Part shown: positions 11,336 to 24,720 of the stretch, in pieces
Layout: the number at the start of each line of letters is the position of its first letter
Numbering within the stretch: the stretch's first letter is position 1
Assembly (NCBI RefSeq): GCF_963422355.1
Contig: NC_085088.1
Span: 7,096,485 to 7,160,484, forward strand
Direction: 5' to 3'
Source of the DNA: Corticium candelabrum
Lineage: Eukaryota > Porifera > Homoscleromorpha > Homosclerophorida > Plakinidae
Length of the DNA stretch: 64,000 nt
Notes under the pieces: model-generated
What the model was told of the DNA's origin: nothing
Seen by the model: the letters and a program-made list of their open reading frames with translations, nothing else
Databases searched by the model: none
Translations under genes and position numbers: made by a program

Positions 11336-12685
11336 AACTGGCCGGAATGGTTTTACCTTTTAGTAACGCTGTTCGTAGATAGTTCGTTTTCTGTTAAGTG
11401 ACACGACTTACACTTTGGTCATCAAGGAATTTGATCATATGGAGTTTCATTAGAGATCTACCGCTTTCGAATTGGATACTTCGCTCCCATTGCAGGTCGC
11501 CTGAGTGCTGCTGAGCCTACACGTCTGGGTTGGGGAAAGGCAAACGGTAGGAAGACTATTCGTAACTCTTCTCAAATCCTGAGAAGTCTTTTCTGCTTGT
11601 TTTGTCTCCTATTGGCCGCCATTTTGACATTGCGTTGTGGAAACGTTCATGCTTATCCGGGTCTTGTTACAACGCTTCAAGATATTGTTCATTCAGAATC
11701 AACGATGGACACAGATGACTGTTCAATTGCGTCCAGTGAAGCTGTTTCAACATTCTGCCCATTGTGTGGAGGTTTGTGGCAACACATAAAATTCTAATCA
11801 TATCAGTCGTCATTTGTTTCCAAGCATAACATTTCTTGAGTCTTATATAAAAGTCTTTGTCATGATTGTGGGTTTGCCTATTTAAAGAGATTTGAGTACT
11901 ATAGACGGTACCTGGGCTCAGGAAATTCTCGATGTTGTGGTCTAGCTCAGCCGTCATCATGGCTTTGTGGAAGTTCAGCAATAAATTGTTCACCAACTTC
12001 AGACAAGAATTTCGATAGTGATGTGCTTACTAACATACTTATTTCTTCTTCTAATATGTCTGATGATTCTTGCTATTATTCTTGCAATTTTGACTTGGAC
12101 TTACCATTAGAAGGTGTTCAAGCTGCTTCTATACCTTGTCCTGTCCGTAGTATGATGAGTACTCAGTGTTTACCGCAGTGACGGACGAAATTTCTTTACT
12201 TTCTGTTCAAACAATTCACCAAGTGCCATGGTCAGTTAGACCATTGCTTACTCAAATTATTTCTGGTACAAGCTTGTCAACGTGGTGTTTGGGTTTTCGT
12301 CCGACTTCTCAAAAGCTACCTTACGTGTCCCTCCTCAAAGAGGGAAGGAGAAACTCTTTGTCATCAAGAAGCCGTTGCTCTCTCGTTTTTATCAATGGCA
12401 GCAAGGTGACTTGATCACATTGTGGAAAGAAACCAGGCAAGAGGGTCTGTCTCAATTGACACGTCAGTCGGCTTCTATCTCAAAAGTTAATGCTCGTCGT
12501 TCTCTGAATTTATCACATGAGAGCAGGTTTGGCGATGCCATAAAAGCATTACGCTCTCATGGTTGTGATGATGCGCCAATGCGCCACAGGAGCTTAAGTC
12601 ACGTCACTCGCGGTGTGCTCTGCCTCAATGGTCACATGACATTCCATCTTTACTAGTTGTAGATTCTCAAACAGTTCTATCAGCT

Positions 12686-13324
12686 TTGGAAGGTTTCCTT
12701 AGAGGAACTAGCCCAGGCTATTCTCAGCTTCGTGCACAACGTCTTTTAGATGCCATAGAAGGAGCTTGCACACCTGATGCTCAGCTGTGTCTTAACAATC
12801 TTACTCGTCTGATGTCAAAGTTGTTGGCTAGAAAGATTGATCCTAGAATTGCACTTGGTTGTCTGGTGCACCACCTACTGCTCTCATAAAAAAGACAGGA
12901 GGTTATCGCCCAATTGCTGTAGATGTTCTTCGTCGTCTGGCAAGTAGGATATGTTGTGCTTCCATCAAAGATCGTCTTCCAGATGTTTTTGCCTTGCGGC
13001 CAAGTACATAGTTGTTGGCCTTAAAGATGGTTTGAAAGCATCTATCCACTCAGTGCGTTCTTTCATAAATTGGCCTTTCTTGAACGCTTACGGAGAGAAT
13101 TTCCACAGTTGTTTGCTTGGGCTCAGTCGTCATACCACTCACCAGGTGAGTTGCGATTTGGAAACCATCGGATCCTGTCCACAGCTGGTGCTCAACAGGG
13201 AGATCCATTAAGTCCTCTGTTGTTTTCTCTTGTGATTCTGAAATTACTAGACTCTTTGGGTTCTTATTTTGCCTTACACTTTCAACTGTGGTACATACAT
13301 AATGAATGGCTTTTTCGTTGTTAA
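12686..13324 (+). pseudogene. Reverse transcriptase domain, catalytic motif lost
   Basis: Frames at 12686-12889, 12890-13070 and 13070-13324 together cover the RT fingers and palm: FLRGTSPGYSQLRAQRLLDA, then KKTGGYRPIAV (RT motif), LERLRREFPQLFAWAQSSYH and AGAQQGDPLSPLLFSL. Where the family has a tyrosine-x-Asp-Asp active site, this copy reads WYIHNE, so both aspartates are replaced. Together with the frame breaks this shows a dead enzyme. Similar proteins are common in invertebrate and algal genomes. Confidence 0.8.
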
Positions 13325-14133
13325 TAGAGAATCAATGTGGTCTCTATTACAAGTTTACTGGAAGAGTCCCCGTTTTTGGCTTGCACGTCAACTTAAATAA
13401 ATGTAAACTATGTTGGCCTTCTTGACACCAAACTTTTCCTAAATGTCCTTCAGAAGTCAGACGCTTATCAGAAGGCATCGAGTTGCTAGGATCACCAGTC
13501 CAAGGATCTGTCGGATTTTTAAGTCCTCAACGGCTAAGCGTGTTGACAAAATCTTGGAGTCTCAGTCAAATCTTGGTAATCTTGATGATCCACAAGTTGA
13601 ATTGCATATTCTTCGAAGCTGTCAGAGTGTTTGCAAAGTCAATCATATTTCACAAACTGTTGTTCCTGCCATGCAGTTGGAACAATTACATCGCTTTGAT
13701 CAAGGGTTTCGTCGATCTTTAGAAATTATTTATCGTTCTTCTGTTACAAATATGGCATGGCTGCAAGCGTAATAAACTTGGTGGATTTGGTCTGAGAGAA
13801 GCAGTCCAGTCTTCACCAGCTGCTTATGTAGGGAGTTCAAATTCTACTCGTAAGATGGTACAGGACTTCCTCAAAAAGGCTTGCAATTCACTGGATATGG
13901 CAAATTTTCATTTCTCAAGGCCTTTGCTATCAGAAGAATCCGAAAGTCGTCTTAAGATTTGTCACTATTCGAAAAACAACACGGTTTTTCGACTTTAGAT
14001 TTCAGCACTGCTACTCAACGACAAATCCAATCAGAATTTGACTCTGATTTAGTCCAAGTATTTGCTGAAAACTGCTGGCTTATGAGACAGAGCACGTTTA
14101 AATTCAATCAGTACACCTCATGCAGAGGCTTGG

Positions 14134-14771
14134 TTGCAAGCAATCCCCAAGTCTAATATTGGCCTTTCCATGCCTCCTCATGAGTTTGCTATTGCAGTAC
14201 GGCTCTGGTTGGGAATCAACATGTTTCCTTCTCCTCCGGCATCTGTCCTGTGCAGTTGTAGTCAACAAATTGACACTTTTGTAGATCACCTTCCTAGTTG
14301 TGGTTTGGTCCAGAGCGCACACGTAGACACAATGCATTGGCAGAAGTTATTTTCCAGGCCTTATTGGCTGATTTCTTGGAGGGTCGACCTGCCTATTTTG
14401 ACGTAACAGTTAGAAACTATAGGCAGCAATTGTATGTGACAAAATCAGCTGTAAGGGCTGGAGCCGCAGCAGAGGCAGGTAAAGAGCAAAAAGATGCTCG
14501 CCTTGAAGACAGAGTTCGTGCAGCTGATGGTCTCTTATACCCCTTAGTAGTTGAGACCTTGGGGCTCTGGTCATTATTCAGCATCAAAACTTTGAAAGCT
14601 ATTGCTTCTAAAACCTCAGTAGTCAGTGGCCTTAAATTCCACCAGGCTTTCCAAAGTACGATGCAGCAACTTTCTATTCAATTGTGGAAACCTAGTTCGA
14701 GAATGATTCACAAGAGAATTCAGCTTGAAGTACAAGACATTGATAGTTGGGATGTACATAGTGTCATTTAA
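14134..14771 (+). pseudogene. RT element C-terminal zinc-binding/endonuclease-like region
   Basis: Two overlapping frames (14134-14406, 14298-14771) encode the zinc-binding CSCSQQIDTFVDH, then PERTRRHNALAEVIFQALL, then FLEGRPAYFDVTV and a conserved tail ending DIDSWDVHSVI. Compared with copy A about 25 residues between FQALL and FLEG are missing, including the RPGD motif. Part of the presumed nuclease active site is therefore deleted here. Confidence 0.75.
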
Positions 14772-14812
14772 GACTTGTTGGTTTGTAGATGTTTAGGGAA
14801 TTGTTTGAGTTT

Positions 14813-16535
<1,723 letters not shown>

Positions 16536-16539
16536 TACC

Positions 16540-16905
16540 GTCTATTCCCCGTAAGTGTGAACTTGGAAGTGAGTAATGAAGTAGAGGTCCCACCAGGTGT
16601 GCTCATTAGAGCAATAGGAGCTGCTCCAGTTGGACCATGTTACACCAATTATGAATATCTTAAATGGTTCCAGTTGCTGGTCCGTTGGTCTTACAAGATA
16701 ATTGGATAATAACTTTGCTCCACCCGTTTGTCTTTGATATGCAAAAGTATTATCCTTCAGTTTCGTTTATAGGAAAGGCTTAGATTATTTGATAAACAGA
16801 AATGCCAGACCTAGCGGTTTCTAACGATACCGAGATCATCGCGGAATTCCTAAATACAGCGGAGATATTGATGATTTTCAAAGTTCACACTTATGGGGAA
16901 CAGAC
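16540..16905 (+). repeat. Tigger-derived fragment
   Basis: Closely similar to 56315-56660 inside the complete Tigger derivative: shared GTGCTCATTAGAGCA, CCAGTTGGACCATGTTACAC and ATGCCAGACCTAGCGGTTTC. It breaks off soon after the transposase start codon and has no inverted ends, so it is a truncated relic. Confidence 0.8.
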
Positions 16906-17236
16906 AGTAGTATCGTTAATTGTATGGGCGTGTACAAATTCACGTGACTAATCCCCAGCCGTCATGAAACTTAGCCTGCGCTACATTAAAGGAAACAGCA
17001 AGCTGCGCTAAAAGCCTATTTTATCAATTAGCTACACAGTTTTGTCAAACTTTCGTTTGCGTTTCCTAGCTACATAGGCCACTCCCATAACGACGCTGAC
17101 CCCACTCTAGCGTCACCTTTCTACAAATTCCTCCTTATCAAACGTACGCCCACCAAAAAATTTCGACTCCTCAGACACGCGCAATAGTAATCAGCCCCTA
17201 TCTAGCTACTGTATCTAGCCATTCGATTTTCACGTG

Positions 17237-17414
17237 GTGGGGCGTGGCCGCATTCCACGGTACTGTACTGTAAGTCCGACTCACACCACAACTATTAACT
17301 TGCAAAACTTGCAATTACCTCAGTCTCGGGTACGAGCTCCTCAAAGTGATAAGTTGCACTTCCTGCTTCGTCTCCCGTTCGCTCAATCACGCATGCGTCA
17401 TCAATGTCAATAAT
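17237..17414. repeat. Dispersed 180-base repeat, copy 1
   Basis: Starts GGGGCGTGGCCGCATTCCAC and ends near GTCAATAATT. A second copy lies at 31671-31851 (shared GTGATAAGTTGCACTTCCTG). The family is unknown; no terminal inverted repeat was seen. Confidence 0.75.
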
Positions 17415-17419
17415 TGATG

Positions 17420-18060
17420 ATCGTAGCGAGGCTTGTAATCCGGGTCTCACAACAGAAAGAGGCGTGATCCTATAGGGCTATCTATAAAGCTCTAAGGTGT
17501 GTGTTTGTGTGCGTGAGTGCGTGCGTGCGTGCTTGTGTGTACAGAAACCTCAAATTTCCCCAAGGGATCAAACGGCGACGAAAACGGCTCGTGAAGTTCC
17601 GTCGCCCCATACATTTGTGTTGTAGCTAGGGATCGTGTGTACTTGAAAACAGAGAAACACCTTCAGAAGCTGACTGGTAACCAGGCCACCTACAGTCAAC
17701 TATTCACAAGTCCCTTACTACAGTTAAGGAGTATGAATAATCCTTACTACAACAGGCCCGGATTCACATGGGAGTTCAGGGGGTTGAAACCATCTCTTTT
17801 CCAATAGCCGTGGTTCAATAATTTCATATAATTTCACTAGAAAAAAATTAGTAATACTATAAATAATTGCTACAATGTCAACCCCTCTTTCAAAAATTGC
17901 TGGATCCGGGCCTGCTACACTATGCTGTACATAATTGCAGAGAGTCAATGTTTGCCGATATCAATCTATATGTCAACAAATATACCATACCACTGTCGTT
18001 ACAACGGAACAGAGTGCATACTTAGAGTGTACATTTCAATTGTCTTGATTACGATCGCGA
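17420..18060 (+). repeat. Long dispersed repeat, copy A, with insertion
   Basis: Resembles 18955-19560 throughout (GTAGCGAGGCTT-TAATCCGGGT, GTAGCTAGGGAT, CCACCTACAGTCAACTATTC). It includes a short, impure GT stretch at about 17499-17540 where copy B has a long pure one. It is interrupted by a 162-base hAT-like insertion at 17753-17914. Family unknown. Confidence 0.75.
17753..17914. mobile_element. Small hAT-like MITE
   Basis: Ends are CAGGCCCGGAT on both sides (right in reverse complement), resembling the ends of the hAT remnant at 8176-9412. CTACA flanks both sides (one extra A on the left). The related repeat at 19380-19440 has the site unoccupied with a single CTACA, which shows the inserted unit and the 5-base duplication. 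Confidence 0.8.
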
Positions 18061-18954
18061 AGCGAGGACTACCTACTGTAACTCACGTTACCCTTTGCGC
18101 TATCAACACTATGCAATGCGCACCGCACGCAATGCAACAGCAGGTCAGACTTCAAGAATCTCCCGCCAACAGCCGGGTACAACTCTAAACAGCCCTCCTC
18201 GAATAATCCGTATAATCAGTCTTACATCTGCCCTACTTAATTTAATCGATTGCGGACGGATGCTGACCTACACGGTCATTAGCAATTTGCTTTAATCAGG
18301 TATGGCCTGGCACTTAAAATTAAAGCTCCCAGAAATTTAATAATTATTGGTCTCTAGCTTCTCTCATCACTGGGGTTTAGGAGATGTTCCATTCTGAGTT
18401 TGTAAGATCGAACGCTAGTGATCTATTTACTATATTTCAATCGCTTCTGATCTTTTTTGTCACGGATAATTATCTAACTGTCTAAAAATTGACATGGACA
18501 CGGCTTTAAACTTCGCTGCAAGGAGAGAGCGCGGATCTTAATTAAATTTTTTCTCACATTTGTCTCAGGTATAGCCAAACTCTTCGTCAAGAAAGGATGA
18601 AAGCGAGAAGGTGTCTGACCACTCTTTCGTCGTGTACGTCACACTTTCTATAAAGGCTTTCTCCTATACGGGTGATCTGTAACGTGCAAGACATTAACGT
18701 GGCATGTACGTATCAAAGATTATTTAACGTAGTTAACGTTTGTAATGAACGAACGTCAGGTGAGTTACAGCAATCCTGTATGTTACTGTGAATGTAGCTT
18801 CATTAACTGTATAGAAAGCAATTGCAAGCTTCGCGGTGACTGTCCCGTCCCTAGTATACACAGCTCAGCGTCGCTTCACATCTTGTTCTCAGTGGCTGCT
18901 GTTTTGCGAGCTGCCTATGGCGCTCACGCATCGTTTGCGTTTCGAAGACGAGAG
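18061..18954. other. No gene recognised
   Basis: No coding similarity seen. Open frames here are short and compositionally ordinary. Confidence 0.5.
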
Positions 18955-20229
<1,275 letters not shown>

Positions 20230-20404
20230 GTCCGGTTGTTTACAAGTCTTTCGAGCGGTCTTATGTTTAATAAGGTAAACTAAAATTTGCGAATTGGCTC
20301 TTGATGACAATTTTCATTAGCATGACAATACACCAACATTCTATACTGTATAGCATTGTACATTTGCCAACCACAAGGTAGTAGTCTCATCAGTGAGTTG
20401 GCAT

Positions 20405-20649
20405 TTAGGAGGCACCACTGCTAGATTTGCCCGTGATTCGATCTACGAGTTTCGCATACCCCTTCTGTGCATCATCCTTTAAGCAAAAGTAAATTATAAT
20501 TACAAAATGCAATATATGCTTAGAACTATGTCTAGACTATGTCCTAACTTTGGTCATGTCATCAAGTGATAGCCAAGCATCTCGTTTTGCTTTTTTGCAA
20601 CAAAATCAAATGCCCCTGATTTGGGAGTATTGCAGACACCGATAGTAGC
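20405..20649 (-). pseudogene. ACBP exons 2-3, frameshifted duplicate
   Basis: Exon 2 (20549-20649) is 101 bases long against 99 in the intact gene. The extra two bases lie in an A-run (TTTGTTGCAAAAAAGC), which breaks the frame after the [11 protein letters not shown] segment. Exon 3 (20405-20476) still reads [20 protein letters not shown] and ends with a stop. With no first exon and a frameshift in exon 2 this is a pseudogene. Confidence 0.88.
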
Positions 20650-20958
20650 CTAAAGAAAATCAACAAGCACTTTAGTTTTAATCTGCATATTACAAAAAAA
20701 GTCATCAAACTGAACAGTAAAGTAGGATAGTTTACTGACAAGACGTCTAACTGTAAATTTGGTACTTTCATTTCTTACATATAATTGTGACCATGTTTGC
20801 AATCACTTGGATGCCTGTATTCAATGCAACCACTGAAAGTTTGAAAGTTGAAAGACAATTTTCATCCGGGTCTTTGTCAACATTCTGTTCAAGACTATTA
20901 CTGCAATCATTCTCACTCATACCTCCAAAAAGGCAACCTATATCAAGACCATGAACTA

Positions 20959-21587
20959 CAGACATGGGCATAATTATGGAGCCACACTCCATATCAGCTT
21001 AGGCATGGAAGTCAAAAGAACACTGAAGATTTGTGAATTCACCTGCTGACCCGCTGATTCTACATCAAATCATGCTATTTGGGTATTTATATTGTTCTGA
21101 TTGGACGTTTTGACAACCAATAGCAACAAAAAGATCAAGAGAATGACCAGACTAACCACCGCCGCCATGCATTACCATGTCCAACCCGCGTTCATGTTGT
21201 GATGTCACAAGAGCAGACTCACAATATTCAAGTAAACTGAAACGTATAGTCTCTATTTAATCTTTGAGTATGTCTTCTGACATAAACAAAGTCATTTTAT
21301 TGCCTAGAAGCTTTTTAAAAACGATTTTGATTATCAATTTTTAAATTTACTGGTTGAACTGACAGCATGCAAGAAGCAGTCGTGTATCGATCTCAACAGA
21401 TCAAACATCACCTCCAATCTCAGATATCAGGATGGCACAATCAGAGCCATTAACTTATCATTATAACTTGTTTTAAAGTGCAGCTGTCACATATAGATGC
21501 ACGTACTTGCAAGTGTCTGAGAAAGTCCAATAATTTTTAAATCTAAGTCACATGCTCAGGGTGGCTCCATAATTATGCCCATGTCTG
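20959..21587. mobile_element. TA-flanked transposon with 27-base perfect inverted ends
   Basis: Both ends begin CAGACATGGGCATAATTATG and remain identical (in reverse complement) for 27 bases. TA flanks both sides. The duplicate locus near 35010 is continuous (GAACTATTTGTTTAATT), an unoccupied site. CAG ends with TA duplication fit the Tc1/mariner/pogo superfamily. No transposase is encoded in its 629 bases, so it is non-autonomous. The perfect ends suggest recent movement. Confidence 0.9.
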
Positions 21588-21890
21588 TAATTTGTTTAAT
21601 TAATTAAAGTATTTAAGAAAATGAAAGTTATTTCCAATTCCAACTCTTGATAACATACATTTCCAAAGCAATACCAAGTCTTGTCGCCTGGTTTCGAATT
21701 CACTTTAGTTGTCGCATCCTATCGACGTACGACGTACGCGCTCGCGCTTCGAAGAGGATCATCGAACATCATGTTGAGCTACAAATTCTCACTGCCAACA
21801 GTTGAAGTGCAAGGCCGGAAACATCAACACGTGAAAGTATGTGCATAAGTATGTGCGCACGCGTTTGAGACCGCCAAGTCCCCATTCGTA

Positions 21891-21957
21891 GTCTGCAGTC
21901 TGCAGTCTGCATGGTCTGCAGTCTGCGTTTCACAGTAGTCTGCAGTCTGCGTTTTAC
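21891..21957. repeat. CTGCAGT minisatellite
   Basis: Irregular tandem copies of a 7-base unit (CTGCAGT) around GTAGTCTGCAGTCTGCAGTC. Confidence 0.8.
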
Positions 21958-21989
21958 AGCAACCCACCGCGTTGATGATACCGAGAGTC

Positions 21990-22080
21990 CGATGAGAGAC
22001 ATATAGGACCACGCCCCTTTTGTTGTGCGACCCGGATTAAAAGCCTCGCTATGCTCGGCAATTGCCATACGGGACGTACT
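21990..22080 (-). repeat. Fragment of the long dispersed repeat, copy C
   Basis: In reverse complement it reads GCGAGGCTTTTAATCCGGGT and GGGCGTGGTCCTATAT, matching the beginning of the repeats at 17420 and 18955. Confidence 0.75.
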
Positions 22081-22588
22081 CGACACCTGTTCTGGTGTTC
22101 TGGTGTGTACACGCGTAGCTGGTAGCAAGCGCTGAACAAGTTGTGTTGTGTTCACGCTGAGTGTTCGGTACGCAGGTCTTGCAAAGAAACTACTACACAA
22201 TACAGATCGTCACACACTTCGCATGGTGAATTTGGTTAGGTCTGCGATAAGAGGCCTCTAGGGTAATGTGATAATCTACTTTTCGGTAGTTGCATGAGCT
22301 ACAAGCTTCACAAAAAATGACAACTGCAATACGAAAACAAATCCTAATACCAAACACATATTAGCTTGATCCGAAACCGGCTACTAATAAAATGTCAACT
22401 AAAACGAATAATGCGTTCATAGCTATACAAAAAGTGTATGAAAAACATTTAAACTGCTACGCAGGTAAGTCTTCACAATAATGCTAACATACAAAAAAAC
22501 TGCCAACGATTCAGTTTGAAAACATTTCAGTAACAGTTAGCTTAGTTAAATTTTTTATCTTTCACCTGATGCTTCACCTTGTTCGTTT
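22081..22588. other. 3' flank of ASTE1 copy 2
   Basis: No gene. From about 22320 it resembles the 3' flank of ASTE1 copy 1 (4950-5115). Confidence 0.55.
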
Positions 22589-24421
22589 TCAACATTTTTT
22601 GAGACTCGCACTTGCAGTAAGATCATCATCAGGGTCACTACTGTTGTCAGACTCAAGACATGCATATCTGCTTCCAACACTCCTACGAGGCCGCCTGCCC
22701 AATGGAGGTCGTCTGCCCAGTAGTTGACAAATATTTTCAAACATCTTTGAATATTTTAACCCTGCAATAAATTCTTGGTATGTATCGTACTTGGCAGCAG
22801 CACAATGTACCAGAATTCCATTGAAGAGTTGAGCTGCATTGAAATTGGGCAATGGAAAATTCAACACGGAGTTTAGGACTATGGTGTAATACAATATGCT
22901 TTGAAATTCAGCAAAACTATGAGTAAGTGTCACGTCCGGCCGCTCGGGTGGTAGTTCCTTCAGTGGCATCACTGGCTGGGCAAGTGAAGTCAAAGAATAA
23001 CTACTCGTAGCCTCGTTGACGAGTTTATCGAATGCTAAGTAGCAGCTAACGAAAGAAAAGACAGCAGCATAGACTGCCTTGTCTGAAGGTGGATGGTCTT
23101 CCAGATGAGACCAATAGTAGAGAGCTGCTGCAGGCAGTCTCCAATCTTCTTCCAAATTTTCAAGTTTTTGGATATCACAACCTAACACTGAAAGCAATAC
23201 ACGTAGTCTTTCTTCGCAACAGCTTGACTGAATTTCTGCAAGTTTGCAAACATTATCAGGCATTGGGATTTCAACCTCGTACTCTTTCAGTGCGACATGG
23301 CTGTCCAATCTGCCAACTTCAGTCACGGTAGATTGTGTATCTATAGTTCCTCTAAAGAGAATTGCATACATGACTTGTCTTATGGGACGTGAGCATGTGT
23401 GTGAGCTAGGCCTTGCCATGTGCTCCATTTGAACGCGCATCCCTATTCGACTGCGGCTGCCAGCTTGGACAGCAACCTTAGAGAACTTCATCTTCTTGAA
23501 TGATTCAATCACCCACTCTGGGAAAGCAATATCATCGACCATCCTCAAAGCTCTATCTGACAACGAACCAGTGCTATATAGCTCTCTTGACTTTTGCAGA
23601 ATTTCAACAAATTTTTTACAGTCCTTCTCCAAATTAGCAAACAAAGCTATTTCAGCTTCAATGTAATCTGAGTATTTCCTAAGCCAGGCAATGACAGTGG
23701 CTGGTTCAAGTGACTGAAATGGCATACCATTAACATTCTTTGTAATGTACTTATGCAATGGTTTTAGCTGATCCGCGTTAGTTAGATCATTGCCTAACAG
23801 AACTGACAAAAGTGGAAGAAACTGAGCTGACAACTTGATGCAGTCAAGAAAACCTTTTTGATAGTAAATCTCGCAAGATATTGGCCCTCTACTGTGCTTC
23901 CAGTAAAACTTGTCAAAAGGAATAACACCAATAGGTATATCAAACATGAAGAAGTCACTGTCGCTAGAAAGCACCGGACAGTTCTGACTGTTGGCCAATT
24001 GAGCAGCTACTCTATCTCCTTCATAGTCGCACATATTGATCTCAACGCTGGAGTCAGCCACTGCTTGACAAAACACTTCCAATGTGAAAAGAGGAGGAAC
24101 AGAAACGTTCTGTTTAACTTGACGACGTATCCTTTCAATAGTTCGCTTTCTTTGAGTCTCAAGCTTTAGGTCATCTTCATATACTCCATCCAGAACTACA
24201 ATTGCTTCTATTTTATTCTTCTTCAGGATTGAGAAAAAAACTCTGACCAGTCGGTAATACTCTATGTACTGACCACCATATTTCATGTCTAGCTTTGAAG
24301 AATCGTAAAGCTGAAAAAGCAGGTTGTTCCCATCAATTATTAGCTGAGTATTGGACAGTTTTTGTAATTTCCAGACACCAGGAATGCCTCTCACAAATGA
24401 CGTCAATCCACGAATACCCAT
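22589..24421 (-). CDS. ASTE1: Protein asteroid homolog 1-like nuclease, copy 2
   Basis: Intronless 610-residue paralog of the protein at 5204-7171, similar along its whole length. I start it at MGIRGLTSFVRGIP, the conserved N-terminus; an upstream in-frame ATG (24484) would add 21 hydrophobic residues not found in the family or in copy 1. The metal-binding carboxylates are kept: IIDGNN, VVLDG, CDYEGDR, SSDSDF, LLGND. The C-terminus is shorter than in copy 1 and has a duplicated LGRRP motif (GRRPPLGRRPRRS) before an acidic end. Flanks on both sides also resemble those of copy 1, so the whole gene unit was duplicated. Role expected as for ASTE1: structure-specific DNA cleavage in the nucleus. 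Confidence 0.92.
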   Translation of the reverse strand: MGIRGLTSFVRGIPGVWKLQKLSNTQLIIDGNNLLFQLYDSSKLDMKYGGQYIEYYRLVRVFFSILKKNKIEAIVVLDGVYEDDLKLETQRKRTIERIRRQVKQNVSVPPLFTLEVFCQAVADSSVEINMCDYEGDRVAAQLANSQNCPVLSSDSDFFMFDIPIGVIPFDKFYWKHSRGPISCEIYYQKGFLDCIKLSAQFLPLLSVLLGNDLTNADQLKPLHKYITKNVNGMPFQSLEPATVIAWLRKYSDYIEAEIALFANLEKDCKKFVEILQKSRELYSTGSLSDRALRMVDDIAFPEWVIESFKKMKFSKVAVQAGSRSRIGMRVQMEHMARPSSHTCSRPIRQVMYAILFRGTIDTQSTVTEVGRLDSHVALKEYEVEIPMPDNVCKLAEIQSSCCEERLRVLLSVLGCDIQKLENLEEDWRLPAAALYYWSHLEDHPPSDKAVYAAVFSFVSCYLAFDKLVNEATSSYSLTSLAQPVMPLKELPPERPDVTLTHSFAEFQSILYYTIVLNSVLNFPLPNFNAAQLFNGILVHCAAAKYDTYQEFIAGLKYSKMFENICQLLGRRPPLGRRPRRSVGSRYACLESDNSSDPDDDLTASASLKKC

Positions 24422-24720
24422 AACTGCAATCAGAAACAACAATGCAAGTAGTAATTGGTGGTTACTCCGCTCCACAATGAGCAACTATATAAAACAAACA
24501 ACATGCATTTGCACTATATTATACACCTTCAGGCTAGAAACATTTGCTAGAACATTGTCGCATTAGCTATACTAAGAAATAAGTTCTACTTTGCCAGAGC
24601 ATTCATCTTGTCAGGACCAAACCGAAATTTCTAAGAACTATATTGCTAGCAACCATTCCTAATTATTTCAAGCCTGTCTAATGTCTAAATACGGGAGAGG
24701 ATCATGAGTCGTCTAATAAC
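24422..24720. other. Shared 5' flank of ASTE1 copy 2
   Basis: Similar to 7180-7330 and then directly to 8011-8165. It lacks the 660-base GT-repeat/CpG segment found in copy 1. Confidence 0.6.

Larger units (their letters stand above)
11336..14812 (+). mobile_element. R2/NeSL/CRE-like reverse transcriptase element, copy B
   Basis: A longer but decayed copy. In order: an N-terminal zinc-finger-like CPLCGG (about 11755), a basic linker, an RT domain (12686-13324), and the C-terminal zinc-binding plus endonuclease-like part (14134-14771). The 3' tail equals that of copy A and runs straight into AT and GT repeats instead of poly-A. The 5' end is not defined; I place it just after the tail of copy A. 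Many frameshifts and stops make it inactive. Assignment to the R2-like group rests on the domain order. Confidence 0.7.
20264..21680 (-). repeat. Duplicate of the 3' part of the ACBP gene
   Basis: Matches 34171-35103 from TAATAAGGTAAACTAA through to ATTTCCAATTCCAACTCTT. It covers the last two ACBP exons, the intron between them and upstream intron sequence. It lacks the first exon. It carries a 629-base transposon (20959-21587) absent from the other copy, while the other copy has about 160 extra bases near 34710-34880. Confidence 0.85.

Noticed and set aside
20768-20992. 74-codon minus-strand frame
   Set aside because: It begins inside the TA-flanked transposon and continues into duplicated ACBP intron; the other copy of the duplicate does not keep the frame.
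24422-24484. N-terminal extension of ASTE1 copy 2 as a signal peptide
   Set aside because: The extension (MLIVERSNHQLLLALLF) is absent in copy 1 and in the family, whose nuclease fold starts at MGIRGL. It is read as an upstream in-frame ATG.
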